Source: Chrysaora quinquecirrha
Lineage: Eukaryota; Cnidaria; Scyphozoa; Semaeostomeae; Pelagiidae
DNA: 64,000 nucleotides
Direction of reading: 5' to 3'
Assembly (NCBI GenBank): GCA_014526335.1
Contig: JACTAT010000119.1
Location: 729,885 to 793,884, forward strand
In this document: positions 47,607 to 60,106 of the stretch, in pieces
How positions within the stretch are numbered: position 1 is the first letter of the stretch
Layout of the letters: each line of letters opens with the position of its first letter
Translations under genes and position numbers: made by a program
The notes under the pieces: model-generated
Database searches by the model: none
What the model was told of the DNA's origin: nothing
The model's input: the letters and a program-made list of their open reading frames with translations, nothing else

Positions 47607-49499
47607 CATGATAATAATCATTGTGATGATGGCTTTAACCATTGTGAGGATAATCACCATGATTATCAGGATGGTGGATTTAACCATCATAATTGATCAT
47701 AATCATCATTATAGTATGACTGTGTTGATGATGATTTAGATGATGATTTTGATGATAATGATTATGATGATGGTTAAGATTGTGATGATGATGAAAAGTT
47801 TTGCTTACTTTTTTGGTGTTCTATTTCTTTCCAAAAGAGGTGATGTTACTAATTCCTGTTGTTGATTCTTTGTAACAGGTTTTGCATTTTTCACATCATT
47901 TTCTTGGTCTAAACTTCCTTCAATCTCTTTTGCTGCATCAGGAGATAGATGTAGAATCTCTGACACACCAGAGTCTTGGGATAAGGATCCATCATTTGCT
48001 ACTGACATTGAACTCTTTGGAGATATTATTAGTTTTATTAATCTTCCCTGAAAGAAATAAAAATCTTTCTAATTGCTAAGAAATAGTTCTCTAAAAAATA
48101 TTTCACCAAGGAGCTCCTCGGGGAAACATGAGAATGAATTGATTCAGGATGGTTATTGGGGTTGCCGTGCACATGATCTGCCCATACGATCTTTGGAGAT
48201 GGACCATCTGGTAGGTAATTTTAGAGATTTTCTTATAAATTGGAGATTTGAGCTTTATTTTGAAATTAATTGTCATCAAGTTTTCTAATTTAGGCAGGTT
48301 TGTCAGCAGTTGAAGGGTTTTAATGTTACATTTGGTGCCTTCAGAAGCTACAGTATAGTAAAGTATATTATAGTATTACAACTATAGTAGTCAAAAAGGA
48401 CCAGGTATCAACTTTATAGCACAAGGCTATTCTAAGAAGTGCAATCCTAGTCCTCCCATTTGCTATGACCAAACCTCATTATTTTGTCTATAATGACTGT
48501 TTTGTCTCGGTCTATTTTTTTTATTCCTACATAAGCTCTGATATGTGTTGTCAATTTACAGATTTAACAAAACAATAAACTAACTCATCTTTAAAAAAAA
48601 CATTTTATTTGCCAACCTTTTCCTGTATCTCTTTTGCTAAAAGCTTTTCTTCATTCTCCCAAAAATTATCAAAACAAACTGCTTTATTTTCAGCTGTGAT
48701 GTCACCAATTATTTTACAAATTGAATCATTTTCACCATCTAAATGAAGTTGTACACACATTCCATCTTTTACTGATGTTGATGACGTATTTTCACATTTC
48801 AAACAAAATATCACCACCAGGTCAGGCAAAGGAGGGGGAAAGTAGCAATAAAATTCAGAGCTTTCACCAACACTAGAAAAGAAATAAAAATCATGGTTTG
48901 ATCCAGGACCAGTACTATAAGAAAATTTCACATTTATTGCCCCATAGTTTTGTAAGCCAAGCTAGACTTAGACTAAATCATACACTCTTTTTTTTTATAA
49001 GAATGCTATAAATTTTGCCCAGCGTCAATATTCTTAAGAAATTTTCGTTTTGAGCCTGAAAATATTCTTAAAGTATTCTTATTTTTTCAAACATGGTATG
49101 GTTTCAGGGGAACATAGTTAAAAGAAAAATTACGAGTAAATGGCGGAGCGAAAGAAAAATTCAACTATTATAACAATAAGAATGTTGTTTAACAATCATG
49201 AAGTTTCGTTTAACATTGCAAAACAGGCAACTGCTGAAAAATGAGCCACAAATATGCGAGCTGAGGCTGAGCATATTCTTACAATATTCTTAAAAATTGG
49301 ATGATTCTGACCCTCAATATTCTTATTAACTTTATTCTTATAAAAAAAGAGTGTATTAGTAAAGGCCATTCTGTCTGACAGGCTGATCATCATAGCATTA
49401 AATTTATGAGAGTCGAATTATAACAAAGATCGGAATTCAAAGATACCTTCTAAACTTCCTAGGAATCTGATCTAAGCCTAACACTGCATAAAATTCCAT
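41683..49499 (-). CDS. kelch-repeat protein with Ser/Pro-rich N-terminal region, copy B
   Basis: Same eleven-exon structure as copy A: 49499-49447, 48872-48617, 48047-47809, 47283-46979, 46774-46655, 46127-45940, 45048-44910, 44318-44261, 43704-43613, 43081-42926, 41864-41683. Total 1788 nt (595 aa). Exon 4 is six bases longer than in copy A (an extra Ser-Lys in the repeated TPKSSKS tract). The C-terminus differs (HDICELQTQS versus NEISELKPQS) and the stop is TAA instead of TGA. Six kelch blades are intact and no frameshift was found. Residues 1-105 carry no domain I recognise. Conserved SP/TP motifs (LSPD, TSPL, RTPK, LSPK, LSPL, FTPK, LSPV, VTPG) suggest phosphorylation by proline-directed kinases (inference). 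Confidence 0.87.
43900..44182. repeat. foldback MITE (GGCCCTGG/AAACATTG family), kelch intron 8, copy B
   Basis: Cleaner than its copy A twin: left GCCCTGGTCAAACAATCAAA, right TTTGATCGTTTAGCCAGGGC. The interior has many AACATTG words. Confidence 0.8.
44704..44838. repeat. nested inverted repeat, kelch intron 7, copy B
   Basis: TGGGTTATTATGC (44704-44716) pairs with GCATAATAACCCA (44819-44831), and ACTGCGGTGG (44741-44750) pairs with CCACCGCAGT (44829-44838). Copy A has only the first arm, so about 100 bases are private to copy B. Confidence 0.6.
45442..45722. repeat. foldback MITE (GGCCCTGG/AAACATTG family), kelch intron 6, copy B
   Basis: Left GGCCCTGGTTAAACGATCAA; right TTTGATCGTTTGGCCAGG followed by ACC. 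Counterpart of 6389-6669. Confidence 0.8.
46258..46480. repeat. foldback MITE, kelch intron 5, copy B
   Basis: Left GGCTGGCTAAACTAGGAGAC; right arm decayed (GGACAGGTCCCCTATAAGCC). Counterpart of 7202-7440. Confidence 0.6.
47340..47795. repeat. GAT/ATG trinucleotide microsatellite, kelch intron 3, copy B
   Basis: Same array as 8190-8655 with small length differences in the pure (GAT)n tract and a different left edge. Confidence 0.9.
48981..49355. repeat. foldback MITE with TACACTC-T(n)-ATAAG ends, kelch intron 1, copy B
   Basis: Nearly identical to 9838-10213 in copy A, with TATTCTTA words inside. Confidence 0.85.
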
Positions 49500-49762
49500 T
49501 TGATCGACTTTTTATTGCAAAATTTGCTTTTGTTTTTCCAAATGAAGATTCAGTGACTGGATTTGTTAGGTGAGAATCAGAAAAGCGCGCGAAATTTCAT
49601 CGCGCGGAAAAGGGGGTCTGGGACTGGAACGCTAGTGACGTCACAAAAATTCATCAATGCCATTCAATCATCCATGAGAGAGAAAAAGCCCAGACGGCGG
49701 GAAGGAATAATCTTGTGAAATAGTTGCATTTGCATCCACATTGACTTCCAAAATCTTCAAAT
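49500..49762. promoter_or_regulatory. bidirectional promoter, kelch (-) / adenylosuccinate synthetase (+), copy B
   Basis: CRE palindrome TGACGTCA at 49636-49643 and E2F-like GCGCGCGAAA at 49585-49594, at the same spacing as in copy A. Almost no substitutions separate the two copies here. Confidence 0.7.
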
Positions 49763-52700
49763 ATGTCACTAAAAACAGACAATTCAGTAACTGGAGATGT
49801 AAAAATTATTATCGGTGCGCAATGGGGTGACGAAGGGAAAGGCAAAGTTGTCGACTTGTTGGCCGAAAACATGGACTTGGTTTGCAGAGGCCAGGTAAGA
49901 AACCTTCCATTTTTTTTAGGCCCGCATTTCCTACGGACCAACTGGCAAAGCATGTGCCCTATATATCCTTTTATTCGATTATTTTTGTTGCTGCAGCAGA
50001 AGTCTTGAAAATTTCAGAATTTTATCCTCTTTATTTATTACATTTTTATTTATTTTTGTCAAATGGCAAATTGAAATTGAGTTACTCGTTGCTTGCTGCT
50101 AAAACAAGGGCAAGGCCTGCCCTGCTCTGTGTCATCTCAACCACGTGTCACGGTGACCCGATCCTCAAACACAGAATCGAATTTGATTGAACTGATGATC
50201 GACCAAGAATTGACCATCATCTTACAAAACCTTTGTTTGTGCAATAGTAAAAGTCTCATGTTCATAATTGGAGAGCCTCAATTGTTTTTGGTAGAAAGGG
50301 ACTTTAAACCGAGTTCGCTTAAAGAGTTTCACCAACTTCAGTTCATTTTTTGTGGTCAAAGCTTTTGTTGTGAAATTTTCACGCTCATAAAATCAAAAGC
50401 ACAAGCCTTAGAACAGTGAAAACTTGTACTTAAACTAGGTTTCAGATTCTTTATACAATTTTTGCATCAAAAATGCCATACCTTGAGGTTTTTGAAAAAT
50501 TTAAATGTTTTCAACTGTTTACCGAAAAGGTCTGTAAATTAACCAATTGAAAACAGAGAAAGCAACAGAATATAAAAGCAGTCAAAAATATTATTTCAAT
50601 TGTGCTCGAAACCATCATCCCTGCACTGGCTAACAATTTGTTACTAATTGTGATTGTTTTGTTTTATTTTCTTTTTATTCTGTTCCCTATTGAAATTCAA
50701 TTCTTAATTTTCAGGGTGGCAGTAATGCAGGTCATACTGTCGTTGTTGGTGACAAGTCATATTTTTTCCACCTTATCCCCAGGTATCGATCTAATAAATC
50801 TTATTCTGCAGTATTTCTGTTGAGAGAAAGGGCTTCTTTTCAGTTAACCATTTACTGCTAAATGTTCTCTTACAATCTAAAACATTTCAATCTATCCTTG
50901 CATAAGCTAAAGTATGATCAGGATGCTGTTGCTTTAAGTCTTAGTACTAGGGGCGGTCTGGCACCATAGTTAGAGGGGGGCTAGAAAATCAAAATGGCCC
51001 AGTTCAGGGTGTGGCAGATTAAGTTTCTGAACCACGCCCACTAATAAAGAATTCACCTTAAATACCCTCAGTTGATATTAGTTATTAATTGATAGATGTG
51101 CTGAAGGGGAACTATGCTTTCGGGGAACATACTTTTGCAATTCTTTCACTTTTTCGAGTTTCAACATCTGCAAACTTCAAGGGGGGAGACTAAAACTGCC
51201 GTCCACCATGGTTGGGCGGCAAAGAAAATTTTGATATCTATACCCTCTAAAACGGCTATTTTATCAATTTGAGCGCCTCACCTTTGGAATGAAAGAAATA
51301 GTAAACCCACAAAAAAGAGAAGAAAAAACCTTAGAATTTCAAGTTAAAACTGTAGAAAACTTAACAGTATATATGATCGGCTTCTGGTAAAGATTCAACC
51401 GCAAGATAAGAAGAATGATTTTGCTAATGGATGGCACAAACCAATTGTTTTTAAGTATTGGCTCATGAAAACTGTAGATATCTCTTAAGTTAATTTCTCT
51501 CTTGTTTGAGACATTGAATCAGTTCTTATTGTGTTACTTCCATAACAAAATTATTTGTTTTAGTGGAATCACAAGTGTATCCAGCAAAGTTGTCATAGGT
51601 ACTAAACTCTTAACAATTACTAATTTGCTAATTTTTAATGGTTTGTTTGAAACTGTTACTTTGCAACTTTTGAATAGTACTCTAAATTTCTTTTGTTATG
51701 GATGAAAAAGGCTGTCGTTAGTCTCGAGAATTAACTGACCTGCAAGAGTTTAAAAAAGAGATTAAAAGCAAGGGACATTTCACTTCTTCGAAAGGCATAC
51801 AAGACTCCCATTGAAACCAAAGGATCTCAAAGGGATTTCCTATAATAATAATAATAGAAATCCCAGCAAAAGGTGTACAGTATTCCAAGGAGTGATTTGC
51901 CCCTTGATTGAAAGCTTCTTTAAATCTAAAAAATATCCAAATAACAATGATAGTAATTTTGGTTACAATCATCAGTTCATTCCTTGTCAGATTTTATGTT
52001 AACTGAGAGGGTCACTGCATTGTTGCCTTGCAGAATGTTTTTCCAAAATCTCAACATTCATTCTTTCTCTCAAGCAAGGACAGTAAAAAGTTATATACAG
52101 TTTTTAAGAATAATATAAGAAACATTATTTATTTATAAAGAAACACTTTCTCATTTTCATTTGATATGTTGTCTATTTTGAAGGAAATGGTGTTGTTATT
52201 CATTTGCCAACTCTTTTCAAAGAAATAGAAAACAATACAAGTAAAGGTAATCCATTTTAGTATCCCTGAAACCTGTGAAAACAAATAATTTGCATTCTAC
52301 AAAACAACATGGCAATGTTGGAGTTTCCTGTCTAAAAATTTGCTTTGTTCAGATTAGCTCACTCAGGTTATGCCAAGCTGTGGCTTTCTGGTAAAGACAC
52401 TATAGTTGGCTCTGCCTGCATTGTTTCAATCCATGCTAAAGTATTTTAAAAGAATTTCTGATGGTCAAAGTGATCGATTCCGATATTCACAGCTTTCCAA
52501 CAGATTTCATTGTTGCTATGTGAAGAATAGTAGGGGTCAGTATCAATGGAAGATTGAGAATTTCCTTAACTCTTAGAGTCTTGTGAGACATTTGAACAGT
52601 TGTAAGCAATTCTTAGCAAGACTGCAGACTAGACAATAGACAATTCCACAAAAATGGTGCTTGGGGGCATTTGACCATAGTCATTAGGTGGTTCCTATTT

Positions 52701-55700
52701 CATAACACAAGCTAAAATCTATAATGAACTGACCCTGCTCTATGACTACTTACCAACTGGTTTTTTATTTGTTTGCGTCGATTTTATTTTTATCCTGCTT
52801 TCTAATTTCATTTATAAAATATCTTTTTAAGGTTTACAGAATATGGAAGAACGAATCATTGTCTCTAACAGGGCTCATCTTGGTATGTTGGCTAAAACTT
52901 TTTTCTGCTATGTGTCAGAATTATTCTTTTTGTATTGTAATTGTAAGAACATCTCTATAATCCTGGAGCTCTGAAGTTCATGATGTCTATATCTCTCTTG
53001 TTTCAGTATTTGACATGCACCAACAAGTAGATGGCTTCTTAGAAGGACTTAGAGGAAGTAAAAGGTATTTGGTGTTTTCATAATCTTTATTTTTAAGTAT
53101 TGCTATATATTAAAAGAAGGCCTTGGCATTGGCATTGTGATGCCATATGCACAGTACTCTTAAGCACAATTTACCTCATGTAAATCCCTTTTTGCAGCAT
53201 TGGTACAACAAAACGTGGAATAGGACCAACATATGCAACCAAGGTAAGTTGTTATTCTGAAGTTAAGATACCAAAACCTCCTTGGAAGAAAAGATGAAGC
53301 AAACTACTCATGTCGGAAATGATGCATGATTTTTAAATGGTTGATTGTGGTAATAAGACGGCCTTCATGTCATACACAGAAAGATCGATGTTCAGCAGAG
53401 TGCAAAACAGCACAGCCAAGTAATTTCCCTGTTAACTCTCTGTAAAAAAGTGTGATGGGCAAAGAATTCAAGTAGTTTTATTAAAAAATAATGTGACCCT
53501 GAAGTATTTAGTTGTGAAGTGTTTTTCATAATCCTTGTGGAATTGATTTCCTGATCGCTTAACAAACACAAGCACCACTCACTCAATGAAGGAAATGTTG
53601 GAGAATATATTTGCTCCTTTAGAAAGCATGACAAAATCTCCATCCACAATTGATTGCTTTAATGCATACTTCATCATAAGGTTGCGATGCTGGACTAATT
53701 TTTTTGAAATTTTCACACTTTGCTTATGATTTTTTCTTACTTTGCAGGCTTTGAGGAATGGAATAAGAGTTTGTGATTTGATTGGTAATTTCGACAATTT
53801 CAGTGACAAGTGAGTTGGCTAGAATTTTGCTTATCATTTCTCATTAAACCTGCAAAAGAGCAAAGTGAGGTTTATCTTTACTGCACAAAATTTTTTATCT
53901 GTAGACGCAGATAGCACTCGGACCTCGGATGTTCCAAATAGTAAATAAGTCATTAAGAAATTACATTTTTCTTTTTGCAGATTCAGAAACCTTGTGAAAT
54001 ATCACCAGAAACTGTAAGTAATACTGAAAATTTTTGATATTTCTGTGAAAAAAGCTAAACCCTTGTCAAGAATTGCCTTACACTGATGAATTTCTAAGTG
54101 TAATCAGAACTAATGTAGTTGATTAGCAAATCAACTACTCTGCTGCCATGCTAGTGTCGTCATTGTGCACATTGCTAACTGACAATTTTTTTGAACTAAT
54201 CCATTTCAACTGACTGATTGAAATGAATGCTCTGACAACTAGTTAGCAACCAGTTCCTTTTTTATGGCAACTAGTCAGTGGACGATTCAGGAAAGTTAGG
54301 TATGTTCTGTTTCTGCGATTAGTTGACCACTGATTCCCGTTTGTCCCAGTCAAGTTGGCCGTTCTTGCAACCAACTGTTTCCAATAGGTTTTTTGAACTA
54401 CTTGTTTGCAAGTCGTCAACATAAGTTAGCAGTTACAGCTAGTTGGCATTAGTTCTATCGTATCGTAGGTTGACATTAGTCTGGCTTAATATGCTTTCCT
54501 GTTCGTTTCCAGGTTTCCAGAAGTAACTGTTGATATTGACAGTGAGCTTGCACTCTACAAGGTAAATAATCTCAAACAATATGTCCCATTTTTGAAAAAA
54601 ACTTGGGTTAATTGTTTAAAAACAATGGATCTATTGTTCAAATTGCGTACATTTTTCGAGAAAACCTATTCATCGTCCGTGGAGTGGTGCTCTCCTCTAA
54701 CCTCAACTGGCTTTGGGTCTGAGCACAAATATGAGCACAAATTCTTATTTGGCCTATTCTATTCTATGATTTATTTAATGTTGGTTTTAACTATAGTGAT
54801 GTAGTTTTTAAACCGTCTTATGTATGAATGATTTCGGCAGCTGCCCTTTTCTTAAATGCCGGGCGCGTTTCTCTCTTATAGGAGCTCGTATTGTTTTTTC
54901 ATTGTTTTTTATTGGAGCTCATAGTGTTTTTCATTGTTCAGAACCTCGCCGAAAAATTACGACCAATGGTAAAAGATACTGTTGTTACTATGCATGAAGC
55001 TTTATCTACTGGGAAACGAATATTGATCGAAGGGGCAAACGCAACTATGCTGGATCTCGATTTTGGTAAGCTATGTTCGTTGTTTATTTGTGAGTAGAAA
55101 GAGTTTGGTTTTGGCTTTGAATCCACATGCAAGCACCTCCTGCCTCCTTGAAAGTAACTTAGCCACTTTGTTTTGCTGCGGAAACTTACTGTAGTTACTG
55201 CAGATTTTTCAACAATTCTTAACCATATTAGATAGGACTCGAACATTCACTACACAATTAGAAAGCCAATGTCGGTAGAGCTAAAGAGCTCAATATATCA
55301 TCGAGTAACTCTCCAAGTCTATGACATTTTGAACTTTTTACTGCATCAGCAATCTTGAAATTTATTATCTAACAGCCCATTCCCTCCACAAAGTGTGCAC
55401 AATAGGTGCACCCTTCGAAATCAAAAAGGGCAGCAAGTAGAAAACGGTATTTGGGGGAAAAACCATTGAACTATTTTTCTTATCATTTCTTTGGATATAC
55501 GACTGTAGAGCAATAAAGCACATGCATTTTCGCATGAAAGAAGATTAAATAATGCCGATGCCATGTTGACCATGTCCTCATCAGAACTGTATATGCCTAG
55601 AAAGACCAAAGTATAAACTAAATACAGTCTCATACCTTGCTTTGTACCAATTAACTTGACTGTGTTATCCAGCTTTCCAAAGATAATTTTTGGTTTTTTT

Positions 55701-58700
55701 CATGCATTCGTTTAACAGGACCGTAACTTATCTCGTTATATTTAAAAGGAACATATCCTTTCGTGACGTCATCTACATGCTCGGTCGGTGGACCACTTAC
55801 TGGCCTAGGCATTCCTGCAAGGAAAGTCCAAGAAGTGATTGGCGTAGTGAAAGCATATACGACAAGAGTCGGCGCTGGAATACTTCCAACAGAACTGACA
55901 AACGTGAGTGCTACTTTACCTATTATCTGTTATTAGAGAAGGGTTGTGAGTCAGAAAGTGCATGTAAATTAGGTTTTGGCATTTGGGCTTCGTTTTTGGG
56001 TTCTTCAGGGTGTGATATGTCTTTATTACCCTATGGTCGGAGCAGCAACTCTGTTATGCAATCTGATTGACTAAAAACGTTCGAATGGGACGTAATGATA
56101 GGGCGTTATTATCCGGTAATGCCCGATAATTACGTCAAACGTTCGAAATTTTTATGTTTAGAACGCAGCACCGAATGGCTTCGCTGTAATGGCTTCAAAC
56201 ACGATACTTGGGTAGTCATTAAGGGTCGTGACCATGCCCTGTCCATAGGTAAATAAACCATATAATAACAGAGTAAATATATTCGGACTTATCAGGGCTG
56301 TTTCTGACGCCGTATTAGACATTATAGTCACCATTTATCGTGACAAGCCTTTGATATTTAGTTGGGCAACGTTTCGGGAGAGATCCGTATAACATCATCG
56401 GGCAATGAGAAATGTGGTTTATTTCCTATTTATTGCAAAGGTCGGATCGAAAGGTGTGATCCGAGATTCCTCGCAGGTCCGGTTAATTTCACACCTTTCG
56501 ATCCGACCTTTGCAATAAACAGGAAAGAAACCAAATTTCTCATTGCCTGATGATGGGAGACGGAACTTTCCCGAAATATTGCCCTACCATATGATAACAG
56601 CTTCCTACGGGCAATACCGAAAATATTAACCCTCAGCTTTAGCTTGCAAGCGCGGTTTTGTACTGACGGCTTCAGGTTATTATTTTCTGGTATTGCCCTC
56701 GGAAACACTTGTTATAGGCTTAGTCTGATCTTAAGACTACTTCTTTGGTGCAATGTGACGACACGACACTGTGGCTTTTTTTTACCAAGTTTGGTATTGG
56801 TTGTTGTCATAATACTCATTTCAAGATCGAATGATTGAAAAAAATAACGAAGACATTGCTTATGAATGTCATCCAGGGTGAAATTTACACTGCTAAAGCT
56901 GTCTTGCTTATGACCATCAGAATCCTTTAAGATATATAGCAGTAGACAGTGAGTTTTATCATATGAGCGTCATTCTAATTGGTTTAACTATAGAATTTAT
57001 ATTATCGTTGAATTAAAGGACATTGGAAATAAACTCCAAACTGTTGGCCATGAATTTGGAACAACGACAGGAAGAGCTCGTCGATGTGGATGGTTAGATC
57101 TTGTTGTTGTTAAATATGCTAACATGTTGAATGGATTTACAAGGTAAGAATGTTAAAGATGCATTCAAATTGCCTTTTTGAATTCGGAAACTACAACCCA
57201 CATTTATATTTCGCTTAAGATGGATGATAAATCAGTGATACCGGAAGAAGAGGGTAAGGGGGCCGATTGCCCATGTTGCCCTCAAGAAAATTACTGATGT
57301 TTTCAATTTTCCCATTGTTGGTCTTAATATCTAGGGTTCTGCCCCCTATCACGTTTAGTAAATTAAGCTCAAGGGATAGTCACGCGGTTTCAGATTTTGA
57401 CATTTAAGCTTCCTCTATACGGGAACGGATCCTTATTGAATATCTTTAAAAATAGTCTGCCGCCTTTCCTTTTCCTCAAGTTCCTCCCCTGTAGAGGTCA
57501 CACCGCAGACTACTTTAAAAACTGTCAAGGAGCTCTCACTACTCGAAAGGCCAAGAACTTTTAAGCACTGATCCTTTGCCCTAGTCTCTAAGGCCCTGTC
57601 CAAAAGATCAAACACTGTTTGTCAAACATTTGAAATTAGCTTGTCACAGAAAATGTTTTAACGTCTGACCGCATTAAAAACAATGCTCTTCAAACATTTT
57701 TTGCTTGTAGCAAACAAAAAAATGTTTTTGAACTTTTTCAAAAACATCGCGCAATGAATTCTGCTTATTCCCGCTTGTTAAGCAATGTCTTATGACGTTA
57801 CCAAACTTTAAAACATTGCTCGACAAGCAAGTTGCAAATGTTTAACAAACAATGTTTGATCGTTTGCCCAGGGCCTAAATACAAAAATGAATTTATTGAA
57901 CGATGCATATCTACTTTTTGGCCGTTCTTCGAGCATCGAACTTTTTTCCCAATTCTTTTATCTAAATCAAGCTTAGATGTGACTGAATTAAGTTGTTTCT
58001 AGTGTTATCTAATATAGGCCAGACTAAAAGCTTTTCCTTAGTATTTCTGATTTCTGATACCTTATTGTTTCAGTATCGCACTCACCAAGCTAGATGTATT
58101 AGATGACCTAGAAGAACTGAAAATCGGCGTTGCTTATGTAAGAAATGGGGAGCGACTTCCATCTTTTCCAGGTGAGTTTTTCATATATATGCGATAGCGT
58201 ATGCGGCTTGAGATTAATCACTAAAATTGTCGAACTAAACATTATCGGACTGGATATTGTCGGACTGAATATTGTCGGCAATAGCGTAACGCAGTTTAGG
58301 CTCCAGGGGCCCCAGAGAAGTTTTTCGTATTAAGTGCTTTTTGGCCAATCTGTTCTTCAAGGCTTCCTAATGCAATCCCATAAACAGTCATTTACTTTTT
58401 ACAAATGTTCTAGACTTCGTTGCCCTTGCTTAAGGTTGACATCTTAATTAATTTCTACGAGCCCCGAGCGTCTCCGTTCGCCGCTGATTGTGTGGTCAAA
58501 TAACTTTGGACTAATAATTTTTGACTCTTCGGATCTTCTTCCAAAAGTTTTTCATTTCGTCAAAAATATTCTTTAATGAAAGAGATTACACGGAATTTTG
58601 CTCAGACAATATATTTTGGCTAGTCGTCCCTGCCCCAAAAATAGCAAAAAGCCAACATGCAAAAAAAAAGTTAGGCGAAATGTTAGGTGTAATGATTTCG

Positions 58701-60106
58701 AAGTTTGTCCAAGGCTCGGAAGTTTCCAGCAAAAATTTCTCCAAAAATTTGATCGTCAAAAACTTCTAAATTTATATACAGAATTCTCTGACGTCACTTA
58801 CCCTTTCTACCAAAACCTCTCATTCAAATGGTTTTGTTTTTTTTTTCAGCAAACATGGACATCCTTGCGGAAATCGAAGTTGAATACATCACGTTACCAG
58901 GCTGGAAAACACCAATCAAAGATGCAAGATCATTTGATCAATTACCGAAAAATGCACAGGCATACGTACATAAAATACAAGAAGTCCTAGGTATACCTGG
59001 TAAGTGTTATGTATTTTCTATATGTTCAAAATTATGTCTATGCAATGCCATATGAATATTTCTTTGAATGTGAAACACAAGGATATAATCATGCGCTCTT
59101 GAGTAGAATGCTAGGTTAGATATGGTGGGCTGGCTTGGAGGGTTGGATCGTGCCTATCACGGCAGAGGTCCTGGGTTCAATCCCGGTCACTGCAGTCAAG
59201 GTTAATACAATCCTTCTTTCTTTAAGTAGTTAGCATTTCAGCTTCGGCCTTGCCAATAGTTGTGTCATATTCCGGTTGGTTATATGTGCTTTCCCTATGC
59301 TGTCTGCATCAAGTAATTGCATCATCTTTTGCTTCCTAGCTTAAGAATCTTGAAAGCAAGAATTTAAGAATTCTTCTGCAATTTTTGTTTGCTTTCTGAG
59401 CGACAGTTTCATTTCCATAAGAGTCTGACATTGTGAAATTCTACTTTTTCTGGTTTTGCCTGCCTCAACGTTGGCATTTCTAACCTCAGTCACATGGCAA
59501 TTCGCCTGGTTTTTGGGACAGAGAACATCATTAGTAAAAACCCTAGCTGTAATATATTAGGCTATGGCAGAATTATGTACAGCTATAGGAGGGGGGCTAC
59601 TGAGGAATTATATCTGTCTGTCAGCGCGTTCACACAGCTCTAAGATGGCTATTTAGGAATTATTTTGACCCTTAACAGCGTCTGTACGGGTCTAGTGGGG
59701 GATTATTGAGAACTGATTTTAGCAATTCGCTGATTTGTATAGCTTTCTTGGGAATGCTATTATTGAGGAATGTTAGTAGCCTGTCACAGCTTTTGTTCAG
59801 CTCTATGGGGTTAGTTAGGAAGTATCTTGGCCTTGCACAGCGTGTATACAGCCTTGGGGGGGCTATTGAGGAATGATTTTAGCTTTCATCGCATTTGTAA
59901 AGCTCTAAGGGGAGGGGGGCTACTGAGGATTGATTTAGGCATGTTACAGCTTTTGTATTGGTAATGATATCAATACTTCATAATTACTGGCTACTGTTCA
60001 CTTTGCAAACGTTGTTTTTTCGCTTCTAAAGCAATGTTGTATTTTCCCTGTAGTTCAATGGATTGGTGTAGGCCAAAGTCGTGATGCCATTGTTCAGCTA
60101 TTTTGA
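49763..60106 (+). CDS. ADSS: adenylosuccinate synthetase, copy B (intact)
   Basis: Catalyses IMP + L-Asp + GTP to adenylosuccinate, the first committed step to AMP. Sixteen exons: 49763-49894, 50715-50782, 51564-51598, 52184-52246, 52832-52882, 53007-53064, 53198-53243, 53748-53809, 53981-54013, 54513-54561, 54942-55065, 55749-55903, 57019-57143, 58074-58171, 58850-58999, 60054-60106. Total 1302 nt, 433 aa, the usual size. Motifs: [11 protein letters not shown] (18-28, catalytic Asp23), GGSNAGHT (45-52, catalytic His51), [18 protein letters not shown] (139-146), [18 protein letters not shown] (302-319), guanine-binding TKLD (338-341), C-terminal [11 protein letters not shown]. Exon 13 uses an unusual acceptor with a poor pyrimidine tract (GAATTAAAG) but is required by family alignment. 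Differs from copy A at a handful of residues (for example [24 protein letters not shown]). Confidence 0.97.
56022..56258. repeat. inverted-repeat MITE (TTATTACCCTATGG ends), intron 12, copy B
   Basis: Counterpart of 18688-18921; the right end is altered (CCATAGGTAAATAAAC). Confidence 0.65.
56361..56587. repeat. long foldback element, intron 12, copy B
   Basis: Counterpart of 19026-19250, with the same long paired arms around GGTCGGATCGAAAGGTGTGA and its reverse complement. Confidence 0.85.
57592..57876. repeat. foldback MITE (GGCCCTG/AAACATT family), intron 13, copy B
   Basis: GGCCCTGTCCAAAAGATCAA at left, TTTGATCGTTTGCCCAGGGC at right; more complete than the copy A twin. Confidence 0.75.
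59126..59194 (+). repeat. tRNA-like sequence, intron 15, copy B
   Basis: B box GGTTCAATCCC at 59174-59184; counterpart of 21763-21829. Confidence 0.4.
59575..59955. repeat. degenerate minisatellite in last synthetase intron, copy B
   Basis: Same GAGGAATGATTTT / CACAGC / G-run units as 22196-22575, with different G-run lengths. Confidence 0.75.
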